Part shown: piece by piece, positions 17,741 through 27,905 of the stretch
Position numbering within the stretch: position 1 is the first letter of the stretch
Layout: each line of letters opens with the position of its first letter
Assembly (NCBI RefSeq): GCF_022768985.1
Contig: NZ_JALEKL010000009.1
Location: 124,001 to 188,000, forward strand
Direction of reading: 5' to 3'
DNA from: Methanosphaera sp.
Lineage (GTDB): Archaea; Methanobacteriota; Methanobacteria; Methanobacteriales; Methanobacteriaceae
DNA: 64,000 nucleotides
Made by a program: the position numbers and the translations under genes
The notes under the pieces: generated by a model
What the model was told of the DNA's origin: nothing
What the model saw: the letters and a program-made list of their open reading frames with translations, nothing else
The model's database searches: none

Positions 17741-19156
17741 TTATTCCTCAGAAGATTCGGTTGATCCTTCTTTAGGTAAGTATTTTTCAATAAGTTCTTC
17801 TTTAACACGTTTAAGTTCAGTTTCAGGTAAGATAGATAATAATTTCCAACCTAAGTCAAGAGTTTCTTGAATTGATCTGTCTTCATCTTTAGCTTGTCTG
17901 ATGAATTGATCTTCAAATGCATCAGCAAATTCTAAGAATTTAAGATCACGTTCGGTTAATGCTTCTTCCCCTACTACAGCGGTTAAGTCACGAAGTTCAC
18001 GACCTTCTGCATATGCAGCATATAATTGGTCTGATACTCCACTGTGGTCTTCACGGGTACGTCCGTCACCAATTCCACCACTCATTAATCTTGAAAGTGA
18101 AGGTAATACATCTACTGGTGGGTAGATACCTGTCCTATCAAGTTCACGTGAAAGTACGATCTGACCTTCTGTAATATATCCAGTTAAGTCAGGAATTGGG
18201 TGAGTAATATCGTCCTGTGGCATAACTAATATAGGCATCTGTGTAATTGAACCAGGTTTACCTGATATACGTCCTGCTCTTTCATATATACCTGCTAAGT
18301 CGGTATACATGTAACCAGGGTATCCTCTACGTCCAGGTACTTCGTTACGTGCTGATGAAATTTCCCTTAAAGCTTCACAGTAGTTTGTAATATCTGTAAG
18401 AATTACAAGTACGTGCATTCCTTTTTCAAATGCAAGGTATTCTGCTGTTGTTAAAGCCATTTTAGGTGTCATAATTCTTTCGATAGCAGGGTCGTCTGCT
18501 AAGTTCATGAATACTGTTACTCTTTCAAGAGCTCCAGTTTGTTCGAACTCGTTCATGAAGAAGTTTGCTTCTTCGTGAGTAATACCCATAGCACCGAAAA
18601 TTACAGCGAACTCACTGTCTTCTGAAATTACTTTTGCTTGTCTTGCAATCTGTGCTGCAAGGTCGTTGTGAGGTAATCCAGATCCAGAGAAGATAGGTAA
18701 TTTCTGACCACGTACAAGAGTGTTCATTCCGTCAATTGTGGAAATACCTGTCTGGATAAACTCTGCAGGGAATTCTCTTGCTGCTGGGTTCATTGGGGAA
18801 CCGTTTACATCTAACTCTACTTCAGGAATGATGTCAGGTCCACCGTCAATAGGTTTACCTATACCGTTGAATATTCTTCCAAGCATGTCTGTTGATAGAC
18901 CAATTTTAGCTGTTTCTCCTGTGAAACGAACTTTTGTTGATTCTGTGTTGAGGTCACTTGTACCTTCAAATACCTGAACAACTGCAAGGTCATCTTTAAC
19001 TTCAAGAACTTGACCAGTTCTCATTGAACCATCTGGTGTTTCAATATCTACGATTTCGTTGAATGCTACACCTTCAACACCTTCAACCATCATTAAAGGA
19101 CCTGAAACTTCTGCTACAGTTGTATATTCTTTTGTTTTTACATCTATATCATTCAT
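17741..19156 (-). CDS. atpB: A-type ATP synthase subunit B
   Basis: 471 residues. The regulatory, non-catalytic nucleotide-binding subunit that alternates with A in the head. The family-typical segment [20 protein letters not shown] (about 152-171) replaces a true Walker A loop, as expected for B. Other conserved stretches are [34 protein letters not shown] and [13 protein letters not shown]. Its ATG overlaps the atpA stop as ATGA, pointing to translational coupling. The C-terminus is acidic (STESSEE). Confidence 0.97.
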   Translation of the reverse strand: MNDIDVKTKEYTTVAEVSGPLMMVEGVEGVAFNEIVDIETPDGSMRTGQVLEVKDDLAVVQVFEGTSDLNTESTKVRFTGETAKIGLSTDMLGRIFNGIGKPIDGGPDIIPEVELDVNGSPMNPAAREFPAEFIQTGISTIDGMNTLVRGQKLPIFSGSGLPHNDLAAQIARQAKVISEDSEFAVIFGAMGITHEEANFFMNEFEQTGALERVTVFMNLADDPAIERIMTPKMALTTAEYLAFEKGMHVLVILTDITNYCEALREISSARNEVPGRRGYPGYMYTDLAGIYERAGRISGKPGSITQMPILVMPQDDITHPIPDLTGYITEGQIVLSRELDRTGIYPPVDVLPSLSRLMSGGIGDGRTREDHSGVSDQLYAAYAEGRELRDLTAVVGEEALTERDLKFLEFADAFEDQFIRQAKDEDRSIQETLDLGWKLLSILPETELKRVKEELIEKYLPKEGSTESSEE

Positions 19157-20910
19157 TGTAAAGCCTCATTACATTGTGTTGTTATACTTTCTTTGATTTG
19201 TTCAACTTTTGTCATGAATTCGTCTTCAGGAACGTATTTCATTCTGTCAAGATCTACTCTTACATCTAATGTTACAAGTTTATCTACATCTGCACCATCA
19301 GCAAGTGCTGCTTGTGCTGTTGTGTTGTATTGTAAGATAGTTTTTAACATGTTGTACTGTTTTTCTGGTGAACAGTATGTATCTGTATCATCGAAAGCGT
19401 TTTGTTGAAGGAAGTCTTCTCTTAACATACGTGCTGCTTCAAGAGTTACACGGTCTTTTGGTGGAAGTGCATCAGGACCTACAAGTTGTACAATTTCGTT
19501 AAGTTCTGATTCTTTCTGTAAAAGAGCCATAGCTGTATCTCTTAATTCTCTCCAATCTTCACCTATTTCAGAAGTCCACCATTTGGTGATACTGTCAACA
19601 TAGAGTGAGTAACTGCTTAACCAGTTAATTGAAGGGAAGTGACGTTTATCAGCAAGTGATGCATCAAGTGCCCAAAATACTTTTGCAATACGTAATGTGT
19701 TCTGTGTAACAGGTTCAGATAAGTCCCCACCAGGAGGTGATACTGCACCTACAATTGTAATGGATGATTCAGCTTTGTGAGATCCAATTGTTGTTACACG
19801 TCCTGCACGTTCATAGAACTGTGCGAGTCTTGATGCGAGGTAAGCAGGGTAACCTTCTTCCCCAGGCATTTCTTCAAGACGTCCTGAAAGTTCTCTCATA
19901 GCTTCTGCCCATCTTGATGTACTGTCTGCCATAAGAGCTACATCGTATCCCATATCTCTGAAGTATTCAGCAATGGTAATACCTGTGTATACACATGCTT
20001 CCCTAGCTGCTACAGGCATGTTTGATGTGTTTGCGATAAGAACTGTTCTGTCCATTAAAGGATTTCCACTTTTTGGATCTTCTAGTTCAGGGAACTCTGT
20101 AAGTACCTCTGTCATTTCGTTTCCACGTTCTCCACATCCGATATATACTACAATATCAGCGTCTGCCCATTTTGCTAATTGTTGCTGTGTTACAGTTTTT
20201 CCTGAACCGAATGGTCCTGGCATAGCTGATGTTCCACCTTTTGCAAGACAGAAGAATGTATCTTGTGCTCTCTGTCCTGTTATAAGAGGTACATCTGGGT
20301 CTAATTTGTTAACAAATGGTCTTCCTACACGTACTGGCCAAATTTGCATCATTTGAACTGTTTCAATACCGTTTTCAGTTTCAACTTCTGCAATATCGTC
20401 AACAATTGTGTATTTACCTGGAGCTACGATTGATTTAATTTTACCTGACATTTTAGGTGGTATCATAATTTTGTGTTCAATTGATGATGTTTCATCTACT
20501 GTACCTATGATGTCTCCACCATTTACTTCGTCTCCAACTTGTGCTGTTGGTTTGAAGCTCCATTCTTTTGTTTTATCTAATGCTGGTACGTCTACCCCTC
20601 TAGGAATGAAATCTCCTGTTTTGAATTTGATTTCATCTAAAGGTCTTTGAATACCGTCGTAAATTGATTTAAGTATTCCAGGACCTAATTCTACTGAGAG
20701 TGGACCACCAGTACTTTCAATTTTTTCTCCTGGTTTAATACCAGCAGTTTCTTCGTATACTTGAACTGTAGCTGTGTCGCCGTGAAGTTCAATAATTTCA
20801 CCTATGAGTCCTATGTCTCCTACACGTACCATTTCGTGTACTTTGGTACCACGCATACCGTCACCGACAATAACCGGACCTGCAATTTTAATAATATTTC
20901 CTGTGATCAT
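19153..20910 (-). CDS. atpA: A-type ATP synthase catalytic subunit A
   Basis: 585 residues, the usual A subunit length, including the archaeal non-homologous insert (about 115-190). The Walker A loop is [11 protein letters not shown] (about 233-243). Other catalytic-site segments are [15 protein letters not shown] with the catalytic Glu, [14 protein letters not shown] and [14 protein letters not shown]. No intein is present, although this gene is an intein site in some archaea. It overlaps atpF upstream and atpB downstream by 4 bp each (ATGA). The enzyme couples ion flow to ATP synthesis at the cytoplasmic membrane. Confidence 0.97.
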   Translation of the reverse strand: MITGNIIKIAGPVIVGDGMRGTKVHEMVRVGDIGLIGEIIELHGDTATVQVYEETAGIKPGEKIESTGGPLSVELGPGILKSIYDGIQRPLDEIKFKTGDFIPRGVDVPALDKTKEWSFKPTAQVGDEVNGGDIIGTVDETSSIEHKIMIPPKMSGKIKSIVAPGKYTIVDDIAEVETENGIETVQMMQIWPVRVGRPFVNKLDPDVPLITGQRAQDTFFCLAKGGTSAMPGPFGSGKTVTQQQLAKWADADIVVYIGCGERGNEMTEVLTEFPELEDPKSGNPLMDRTVLIANTSNMPVAAREACVYTGITIAEYFRDMGYDVALMADSTSRWAEAMRELSGRLEEMPGEEGYPAYLASRLAQFYERAGRVTTIGSHKAESSITIVGAVSPPGGDLSEPVTQNTLRIAKVFWALDASLADKRHFPSINWLSSYSLYVDSITKWWTSEIGEDWRELRDTAMALLQKESELNEIVQLVGPDALPPKDRVTLEAARMLREDFLQQNAFDDTDTYCSPEKQYNMLKTILQYNTTAQAALADGADVDKLVTLDVRVDLDRMKYVPEDEFMTKVEQIKESITTQCNEALQ

Positions 20911-21227
20911 TTTACCATCTCAACCCCAATAACTCTTTTAATAAGTGCATTCATTGGGTCAGTTTCTCTTTTATGTGAACCTGACTTATCGGGTACTTCT
21001 ATTATCATTGGTAATGCTGTTGATTCACTGTATTTTGTGATATCATCACGTAATTCATCACCAATTTTTTCTGTAGTTATGATGATTGCATATTCATCAT
21101 CAACTAATTGCTTTAAAGTAGCTTTTGATTCTTCTTTGTTATGTACAGGGAATCCACTTTTGATTCCACCTAACATAAAACCAGTTACTGTATCTGGATC
21201 TGCCATTATAGCTATATTATTTTTCAT
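20907..21227 (-). CDS. atpF: A-type ATP synthase subunit F
   Basis: 106 residues. A small central-stalk subunit with a CheY-like fold. Diagnostic segments are [18 protein letters not shown] at the N-terminus and [16 protein letters not shown] in the middle. It overlaps atpC upstream and atpA downstream by 4 bp. Its role is to link the D shaft with the head and modulate ATP hydrolysis. Confidence 0.95.
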   Translation of the reverse strand: MKNNIAIMADPDTVTGFMLGGIKSGFPVHNKEESKATLKQLVDDEYAIIITTEKIGDELRDDITKYSESTALPMIIEVPDKSGSHKRETDPMNALIKRVIGVEMVK

Positions 21228-22381
21228 AATAACATCTCCTTAATTTCGGAACTAGGTATTGAGTTTCCTCTTTTACTTCTTGCAATAATTTTTAGATTTT
21301 TAATTTCAGTTTCTTTTTTATTTAAGAAACCAATGATTGGACCTACTCCGAATGGTTTTTTCTTAAATATGTTATTTGCCATATCTCTTTCGTATCCATC
21401 TAATGCGTCATCAAATACTGTGATAGATCCAGTTTGATTGTATTCTGGAATATGGTCTATGATAATTTTACCATATTGTGAACTTTCAATACTGCTTAAT
21501 AAAGAAGTCATATCTTCAGATTCCATGAGTTCTTTAAGTTTCCAATCACGTAATTCATATCCGCTTTTTATAACATAAGGCTTAATTTGATCGTAACTTA
21601 AGTTATCAGATTTTGCTCTTAATATTATTTTAATGTTTGCAATGTCTACTTGAGTTCCTACATAACTGTGTAACATTCTAGTGTTTTCATCAGATTGATC
21701 TGCTGATTTTGCTAGTAATCTTTCATAATAGTAATTATCTAATGCTGATTCTAATGTTAATAATGTTTTATTTTCATTGAAATCAGGAAGTGCATCTTCT
21801 AAGATTTTTGCATATGGTGTTCCTTCAAGAGCAACAATCATATTTTGTACAGAATCTGCTTCAACAAGTTTTGAAAGATCGTCTTTTAAAACTCCGTAAG
21901 GTACGAGTAATTCGTTTGTTTCTTCTTCGTTTAGTTTTGCTTCTTTAGCAATTAAAACACTTTTAATGTTTTTAATATCCCATTGATCAAGCATTAAATC
22001 AAATGTTGGTTTAAGATCTTTAGGTGCAATTCTTGCAAGTAAATCATATGATTCAGCAAGGTTTACATCAAGTGCTTGTTCTGTTGGGTATTTGTCAACT
22101 AAACCTGCGAAGTCTTTGTGACCTCTTAAGTAGTTTTTAAATTCGTCTTCGTTTTCTGTTTCTGTTAATTCTGTAAGTTGTTTATCATTGAAGATTTTAC
22201 CTATTTTTGCTCTTACCCTTGAGTTAGGATAAGTGTATGGGTAATATTCCATTAAAGGTCTGAATGTAATTACTACAATGAGTGCTCCAATTACAGCAAG
22301 TCCTACAACTAATAATGCCATGAATGACTCAATAGAAGAGAATCCAAGAGATGTTATGATTCCTGTAATGGTTTCTTCCAT
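21224..22381 (-). CDS. atpC: A-type ATP synthase subunit C
   Basis: 385 residues, the funnel-shaped subunit (like V-ATPase d) that connects the D/F shaft to the proteolipid ring. It has an N-terminal hydrophobic helix (about residues 18-42, MALLVVGLAVIGALIVVITF), which some archaeal C subunits carry, before the all-helical repeats. The C-terminal segment FLNKKETEIKNLKIIARSKR is the family signature. The SD GGAG lies before the ATG. 14 bp separate it from atpE. Confidence 0.95.
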   Translation of the reverse strand: MEETITGIITSLGFSSIESFMALLVVGLAVIGALIVVITFRPLMEYYPYTYPNSRVRAKIGKIFNDKQLTELTETENEDEFKNYLRGHKDFAGLVDKYPTEQALDVNLAESYDLLARIAPKDLKPTFDLMLDQWDIKNIKSVLIAKEAKLNEEETNELLVPYGVLKDDLSKLVEADSVQNMIVALEGTPYAKILEDALPDFNENKTLLTLESALDNYYYERLLAKSADQSDENTRMLHSYVGTQVDIANIKIILRAKSDNLSYDQIKPYVIKSGYELRDWKLKELMESEDMTSLLSSIESSQYGKIIIDHIPEYNQTGSITVFDDALDGYERDMANNIFKKKPFGVGPIIGFLNKKETEIKNLKIIARSKRGNSIPSSEIKEMLL

Positions 22382-22395
22382 TTAAATCTCCTCCA

Positions 22396-23019
22396 TTAGT
22401 TAAACAATGTTTTTGCAACTTGTGATCTTAGATATTTTCTATATCGAAGCATACGTGCTTCAATTGTATTTTTAACTTCAACATCACCATCAATTGTGCT
22501 TACTACAGCTCCACCAATAATGTCAATTGGTGCTCCAATGATGAATGATATTTCTTCACCAGTCTGTTCTTTAACAGATGCTGAGATTTCGTCAATCATA
22601 TTTTTTACATTATCAATATCGTCTGCTCTGACGAAAATTTCAAGTTGATTACTTCCTATTTCTACAGAAGCATCTTCAATCATTCTTTTTAATGCTTCCA
22701 CATAATTTGCGGAATTTTCAGATGCTAATTTTTCGATTTTTTCTGATGCAATTCTGAAAGCTTTTTCAATTAATTCTTCACGTGCTTCTAATTCTTTACG
22801 TCTTGAATTAACTTTTGCTTCTGAAATTATTTGTTGATATTTCATATCAGCTTGTTTGTTAGCTGATTCAATGATGGATTCTTTTTGTTGTTGTGCTTTA
22901 ACTTGTCCATCTGCTATGATTTTATCACTTTCAGCTGTAGCTTTGGAGATAATTTCATCAGATTTTACTTTAGCATCGTTTTTAATATTTGCTATTATTT
23001 TATCTGCTCCAACGCTCAT
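22396..23019 (-). CDS. atpE: A-type ATP synthase subunit E
   Basis: 207 residues, the peripheral stalk subunit that pairs with H. It has a long N-terminal coiled coil (about 1-100, rich in A, K, E and Q), then a globular C-terminal domain with GGAVVSTIDGDVEVKNTIEA (about 168-187), which is conserved in E subunits. GGAACG lies a few bases before the ATG. It lies between the proteolipid gene and atpC, in the order normal for methanobacterial operons. Confidence 0.95.
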   Translation of the reverse strand: MSVGADKIIANIKNDAKVKSDEIISKATAESDKIIADGQVKAQQQKESIIESANKQADMKYQQIISEAKVNSRRKELEAREELIEKAFRIASEKIEKLASENSANYVEALKRMIEDASVEIGSNQLEIFVRADDIDNVKNMIDEISASVKEQTGEEISFIIGAPIDIIGGAVVSTIDGDVEVKNTIEARMLRYRKYLRSQVAKTLFN

Positions 23020-23081
23020 CTACGTTCCTCCGAAAAAAATATTAATTTTAAAGGCTAAAATCAGCCTTTTTATTTTTAACT

Positions 23082-23570
23082 CTATGCTCCGAGTATTCCA
23101 CCGAATACTAATAATAAGATAGCGATAAGGAAACCGTAAATAGCCTGTGTTTCAGGAATAGCTGTGAATACTAAACCTTGTGCAAACATATCTGGTTCTT
23201 CTACAACTGCTCCTACGGATGCTGATGATGCGATACCTTGACCCATACCTGAACCAAGACCACCGAAACCAACTGCTACACCTGCACCAATTGCTACTAA
23301 ACCTGATGCTACTCCAAGTGGAGATCCTCCCATAATTCCTGAGAATACTAATAATAAGATAGCGATAAGGAAACCGTAAATAGCCTGAGTTTCAGGAATA
23401 GCTGTGAATACTAAACCTTGTGCAAACATACCTGAATCTTCTGCTACTGCACCTACAGATGCTGAAGATGCTATACCTTGACCGATACCTGAACCTAATG
23501 CTGCAAATCCTACTGCTGCTCCTGCACCAATTGCAGCTAGGGCTGAACCTAATGCTAATTCTGCTGCCAT
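23082..23570 (-). CDS. atpK: A-type ATP synthase proteolipid subunit K (duplicated c-subunit, four helices)
   Basis: 162 residues from ATG 23570. GGAGG stands 8 nt before this ATG, so the TTG at 23585 is not the start. The protein is two fused hairpins of about 80 residues, each with GxGxG-rich helix 1 and a second helix with IPETQAIYGFLIAILLLVF. Each hairpin keeps its ion-binding Glu (in PETQAIYGF), so a ring of these subunits has one carboxylate per hairpin. The Q and T near this Glu are compatible with Na+ binding, but the coupling ion is not proven. The two halves are nearly identical at DNA level over 88 bp (23103-23190 and 23343-23430, one mismatch). Confidence 0.95.
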   Translation of the reverse strand: MAAELALGSALAAIGAGAAVGFAALGSGIGQGIASSASVGAVAEDSGMFAQGLVFTAIPETQAIYGFLIAILLLVFSGIMGGSPLGVASGLVAIGAGVAVGFGGLGSGMGQGIASSASVGAVVEEPDMFAQGLVFTAIPETQAIYGFLIAILLLVFGGILGA

Positions 23571-23667
23571 GATATTTTCCTCCAATTTAATGAATTTAAA
23601 TTTATTTTTTTAATATAATAATTTTGTTTTGTTTAAGTAAATAATTTTAATACTAAAGTATTTTTAC

Positions 23668-25665
23668 TTATTTTTTTACTTTAGTATATACTCTTTCTGC
23701 TTCAAATGGTTCGAATGCTTCACTAGTTCCATTGTAGAAGTTTCCGAAGAATTCAACAAAGTGGAGACGTAATGCGTGAATGAATGAACCGAGTGATTGG
23801 AAAGCAATGTTGAATAAGTGTACTGCAAAGAATACAACTATTCCTATTATTATTCCTACGAATGGGATCATGTCACCAAGTAACTGGAATAATAAGTTTG
23901 CTGTCATACCTATACCACCAGTGGATAGACATAAAGCAAGAAGTCTTGAGTATGAAAGTACATCTCCGATAAATCCGAAAATGTCCATAACTCCCATTGC
24001 ACCTGCACCGTAGATTAATAATACTAATGCTATAATGAATAATACAGCAAATGGTACTACTCCACCTACAAGTAAACCAACAATAGCAAGTTCAATTAAT
24101 ACCCAACATAATTGACTTCCACATAATTCTTTTATGTTGTGACGTTTTATGTTGTCTATCATACCGAATAAGAATGCTATGTTGAGGTGTATTAAACCTA
24201 TGATGATTGCTAAAATCAAGATGTTTTCTGGATGTGCGAATGCATTTATATCTGGAATTACTGTTGGTAGTGGTGCGTTAGCATCACCTAAGATAAATCT
24301 AGGTACAAAGTCTCCTATGAAACCTCCAGTTAACAGACCCAGCAATATAGTCCATAGACCCATTTGGGTGAGTATTGTTCCAAATGATTTGAATGTTTTG
24401 TTTACTTTTCCAATTCCATTGTATAATACAAATCCTACAATTGCAATTATAATTCCATAGAATGCATCGGTTAAACAGAAACCGAAGAAGAATGGGAAGA
24501 ATAATGCCATAATTATTGTCGGATCTAAGTCGTTATAGTTTGGTGTTGAATACATGTTAACAAGTAACTCGTATGGTTTTGCAAAACCAGGGTTGTCTTG
24601 TTTTACAGGTACTTTATTTTCGTCGATTTCTTCCTGTGTAGGATCTTCAACTTCTATGATACTGTTACCTTCGGTAACTTGATCAATAACTGTTAAAGTT
24701 TCATCAACGTCTTTTTTCATTACCCAAACTTTAAACATTTTTGTTGTTTGTGTTTCACCGAAACAAGAGTAGATTTCTGTACGTTCTTTTTCAATTGCAA
24801 GTTGTTCATTTAAAACTAGTAATTGATCTTTTGAACGAAGTCCAACTTCTCTTATATCTTTTACACATTGTTCTTTTTCGTTTTTTAATTCATCTAGTTT
24901 TCTTGTAGCTGCTTCAATGATTTCACTAGATTTACCACTTAATCCTGTAATGTCTAGTTTTTCAAATTCTGAGCGTCTTAAGATACTAGAAATTTCCTCT
25001 TCAAATCCAGCTGATGATACTACAACAAGTGGTGTTACTGCTGTATCGCCGTCTGAATTTGATGAACCTTCAAATATAATAACTTCATCAGTTACTTCAT
25101 CAATTGCTTCTTTTGCTTCAGATAAGTGTTCATTTGGGAGTAATCCTGTTGTGAATTTTACATATTCTGTATCTTGAAGATATGCAAAGTCTATATCAAA
25201 GCTTGATAATTGAGTTGCAACTTTGAGTTGGTCTTTATATTTATTTTCTTCAGTACCAATTGCATTCATGTGTGATTCAATTGGACTGAGAACTGAATCA
25301 ACTTTATTAATGATACTTTCAGCCTGTTGAACTAAATCTTCAGGAGAGAGATTTTCTACTTCTTCAGGTTTAATTTCTTTAGGACTGAGGAATCCTTTAA
25401 TAACGTCAACCATACCTGTTTTTTGCTCTGCAGATTTTAATGTATCAATGATGTTATCACATTTCATTGATAGTGATGCAATCTTAGTAGCATAAGGATC
25501 CTGTTTTGATACATCTAAGCCTGTGTATTCTTCATCTTCCCCTATTTGTTCTGAAAGATCTTCTATTTCTACAAGACCTCTTTCATAGAGTACATCTACT
25601 ACAGGTTTAATGTATTGATTCAATGTTACTATGCTTAATTTTTGCATTCTTGCTGGTCTAAACAT
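23668..25665 (-). CDS. atpI: A-type ATP synthase subunit I (a-subunit)
   Basis: 665 residues. The N-terminal cytoplasmic half (1-370) has coiled coils that contact the peripheral stalks. The C-terminal half has about seven or eight membrane spans, including the segment MALFFPFFFGFCLTDAFYG (about 376-394) and LSYSRLLALCLSTGGIG (about 563-580) with the conserved Arg that faces the proteolipid Glu. The C-terminal HALRLHFVEFFGNFYNG is the family signature. AGGAG precedes the ATG. The gene follows atpH by 10 bp and precedes atpK by about 97 bp, a gap with only AT-rich sequence. Confidence 0.95.
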   Translation of the reverse strand: MFRPARMQKLSIVTLNQYIKPVVDVLYERGLVEIEDLSEQIGEDEEYTGLDVSKQDPYATKIASLSMKCDNIIDTLKSAEQKTGMVDVIKGFLSPKEIKPEEVENLSPEDLVQQAESIINKVDSVLSPIESHMNAIGTEENKYKDQLKVATQLSSFDIDFAYLQDTEYVKFTTGLLPNEHLSEAKEAIDEVTDEVIIFEGSSNSDGDTAVTPLVVVSSAGFEEEISSILRRSEFEKLDITGLSGKSSEIIEAATRKLDELKNEKEQCVKDIREVGLRSKDQLLVLNEQLAIEKERTEIYSCFGETQTTKMFKVWVMKKDVDETLTVIDQVTEGNSIIEVEDPTQEEIDENKVPVKQDNPGFAKPYELLVNMYSTPNYNDLDPTIIMALFFPFFFGFCLTDAFYGIIIAIVGFVLYNGIGKVNKTFKSFGTILTQMGLWTILLGLLTGGFIGDFVPRFILGDANAPLPTVIPDINAFAHPENILILAIIIGLIHLNIAFLFGMIDNIKRHNIKELCGSQLCWVLIELAIVGLLVGGVVPFAVLFIIALVLLIYGAGAMGVMDIFGFIGDVLSYSRLLALCLSTGGIGMTANLLFQLLGDMIPFVGIIIGIVVFFAVHLFNIAFQSLGSFIHALRLHFVEFFGNFYNGTSEAFEPFEAERVYTKVKK

Positions 25666-25675
25666 AGTACTGCTC

Positions 25676-25990
25676 CTATAATACGGTTTCGATTATTACA
25701 TCAGCTGCGCTTTCAACATTTTGTTCTGATCCTGCTAGGGATTGTTTAATGTCAGCATCAGATTGATTGGTTATAACTACTGCTTCTTTTCCTGCTTCTT
25801 CTTCTTTAGCAAGAATGATGTGTTTTGCTTCATCATTAGCTTCAGCAATAGCTGCTTCAATATCTGAATCTACTTTAAAACGAGCTTCTTGGATCATTTG
25901 AGTTGATTTTGTGTTTGCTTCATCAATCATGCTTTCAGCTTCAGACTCTGCTTGTCTGATTGAACTGATAGCATCAGAAATATTTGCCAT
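25676..25990 (-). CDS. atpH: A-type ATP synthase subunit H
   Basis: 104 residues, almost entirely an alpha-helical coiled coil rich in A, E, D and K (ISSIRQAESEAESMIDEANT at the start), as in the H/G peripheral stalk subunits that pair with E. It is the first gene of the nine-gene operon. GGTGA stands about 9 nt before the ATG. A promoter-like TATA element lies some 30-45 bp upstream of the ATG. Confidence 0.92.
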   Translation of the reverse strand: MANISDAISSIRQAESEAESMIDEANTKSTQMIQEARFKVDSDIEAAIAEANDEAKHIILAKEEEAGKEAVVITNQSDADIKQSLAGSEQNVESAADVIIETVL

Positions 25991-26388
25991 TTATAAATCA
26001 CCTTTTTTATGATCTTTGTTTTTTCTATAAATATACCCAGTAAAACAAAAAAATTTCTCTCTTTATATTTTGTTTTTTAAAGAGATCTGAGCATACACTT
26101 TGTAATATTTAATTTAAATAAAAAATTTATAACTAATTCAAATATCACCCCAATAGACATGAGAACTTAAAATTTAACATAACCTAAAAGTATTATGAAA
26201 AATTTTAAAATGTTCATAAAATTATCTTATAATAATATATTAGGTATTATTAGTTATATAATTTTATAAAAAAAAGGTATTTTAACTATGAAATTTGGAG
26301 GTTAATTTTTTTGAAAATATTAGAAAATATGATTTTTAGTAAAAAAAAATTAAAAAGTAATTAAAAAGTAAATAACTATAATAATTAC
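25991..26388. other. intergenic region between atpH and tiaS
   Basis: About 400 bp of AT-rich DNA. It holds the likely atp promoter (RC of 26021-26037 reads GGTATATTTATAG in a TATA context) and an inverted repeat TCTCTTT/AAAGAGA (26058-26064 and 26079-26085). A minor plus-strand ORF of 17 codons starts at TTG 26311 behind a perfect GGAGGT (26297-26302) and ends at 26364. It could be a tiny gene, a relic or chance. No tRNA or larger gene is seen. Confidence 0.4.
26021..26037 (-). promoter_or_regulatory. putative TATA promoter of the atp operon
   Basis: Read on the minus strand this is GGGTATATTTATAG, a TATA-box-like stretch about 30-45 bp before the atpH ATG, consistent with a short 5' leader carrying GGTGA. 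No operator-like sequence is obvious. Confidence 0.45.
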
Positions 26389-27708
26389 CTACATTTTTTG
26401 ATGATTTTTCATATATATTTTATCAGCACCAGTTTCAATTCTAATTATCGGCTTTGAAAGATGACGTCTTGCCTCAGTTGGCACTTCATAAAATCCAACT
26501 TCTACATCACTACGTGGAATTTCAATTTTTACTTTCTCAGATGATCTTATCCTATTTTTACACTTTGGACATTTAAATCCTTTATCTTTTCCTGCTGATT
26601 TCATACGTTTTCCACATTCACATACTGGATTTTCATATGAATATATTGTAGCTTTTTTATTTAATTTAAATTTTTCAATGTTAAGTGTATGATTATCATT
26701 AACTCCACCATATATTGTAAGTTCATCACCAACTTTTAATTTACGAACAATATCTCTAAATGATTTTGTAGGCTCAAATGCTGCACATTCAATAGAACCA
26801 CTACCATCTTCTACTTTGAAAAATACATGTCCACCTTCAATATCATGTGGATCTTCAGATACAACACAATCAAATTTATAACATCCAGTATTTTGCATAT
26901 CACCAATTGCTACACCCTCTTGTATGTGCATATCTGTATGTTGATTTGTTGAAAATATACAATAATCTGCAATTTCCTCACCTGATTTTACAATAGAATG
27001 TGCTTTAAGTACTGCATCTGGCGTATTTCCACGTATACCATATAGTACTGGACATGGTGTGTGTGGTTCTATTGCTGCATAGTTTTGGTCTGTATCAATA
27101 TTTTCAAATGTATCAGGATATGTTATTTCATTCATCTCAAATATGGATGCTTCATCTAGTTTTCTTTTTGTTCCAATATTTTCAGGCATTCTATATGCAA
27201 GAAGTTCAAATGTTTCATCTGTAAGTTCAAGTGAAATTGCAGCAATTGCACCTATTATTCCACGACCTTTTTTAAATCTATGTGATCTTGCACCAATTTT
27301 ATCTGCAAATTGCTGTGCATAGTCTATTGTATATATCTGATATATTGCATTTTTTGCATATTCTCTCATTTCATCTGTTATTTCACCTTCATAGAAGATT
27401 ACTCCAGGATTTGTATTTTCTCCATCAAACATTGCATATTTTTCAACATTATCAAGTACTATTTTTTCAATTAAATTTACATCTTCTCTATCATCAAGTT
27501 CTACTTTAAATGATAATGCTCCATTTCCCCGTGTTTTATATCTTGCAAATGGGTTGAGTCTTATAAGTCTTGGATAACCTACTGGTTGTATGTTATGTTT
27601 TTTTAGTTCATTTATTATGATACATGTTAGATATGTTGTACACATTCCATCTGCTGAGTCTGTATCATCTATTCCTATGTGTAATTTTATTGGTTTTTTG
27701 CTATTCAA
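26389..27708 (-). CDS. tiaS: tRNA(Ile2) 2-agmatinylcytidine synthetase
   Basis: 439 residues. TiaS uses ATP and agmatine to convert C34 of the CAU-anticodon isoleucine tRNA into agmatidine, so that it reads AUA. The N-terminal IGIDDTDSADGMCTTYL (about 11-27) is the nucleotide-binding start. RYKTRGNGALSFKV and GRGIIGAIAAIS follow. An OB-fold (about 265-350) and a C-terminal zinc ribbon, CECGKRMKSAG with KCPKCKNR (about 373-397), complete the family layout. The start is a TTG at 27708 with GGGAG 9 nt upstream. The gene is needed for AUA decoding; AUA is frequent in this AT-rich genome. Confidence 0.93.
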   Translation of the reverse strand: MNSKKPIKLHIGIDDTDSADGMCTTYLTCIIINELKKHNIQPVGYPRLIRLNPFARYKTRGNGALSFKVELDDREDVNLIEKIVLDNVEKYAMFDGENTNPGVIFYEGEITDEMREYAKNAIYQIYTIDYAQQFADKIGARSHRFKKGRGIIGAIAAISLELTDETFELLAYRMPENIGTKRKLDEASIFEMNEITYPDTFENIDTDQNYAAIEPHTPCPVLYGIRGNTPDAVLKAHSIVKSGEEIADYCIFSTNQHTDMHIQEGVAIGDMQNTGCYKFDCVVSEDPHDIEGGHVFFKVEDGSGSIECAAFEPTKSFRDIVRKLKVGDELTIYGGVNDNHTLNIEKFKLNKKATIYSYENPVCECGKRMKSAGKDKGFKCPKCKNRIRSSEKVKIEIPRSDVEVGFYEVPTEARRHLSKPIIRIETGADKIYMKNHQKM

Positions 27709-27905
27709 AATAAGATACTCCCATAAAAAATATTTATTTAAAGTTTTTTTCTTTTAAAAAAAAATATAATTTCTATAATTCCATCTATACTACATACTAT
27801 ATTTTCCATATAAATTCAATGATTTTCCCATATAATTAAAATTCATACTATATGTAGTTATTTTTCATAATAATATTTTATAATAAAAAATATATATTAT
27901 TATAT

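Noticed and set aside
23571-23585. Start of atpK at TTG 23585
   Set aside because: The GGAGG ribosome binding site lies between it and ATG 23570, so the latter is the start.
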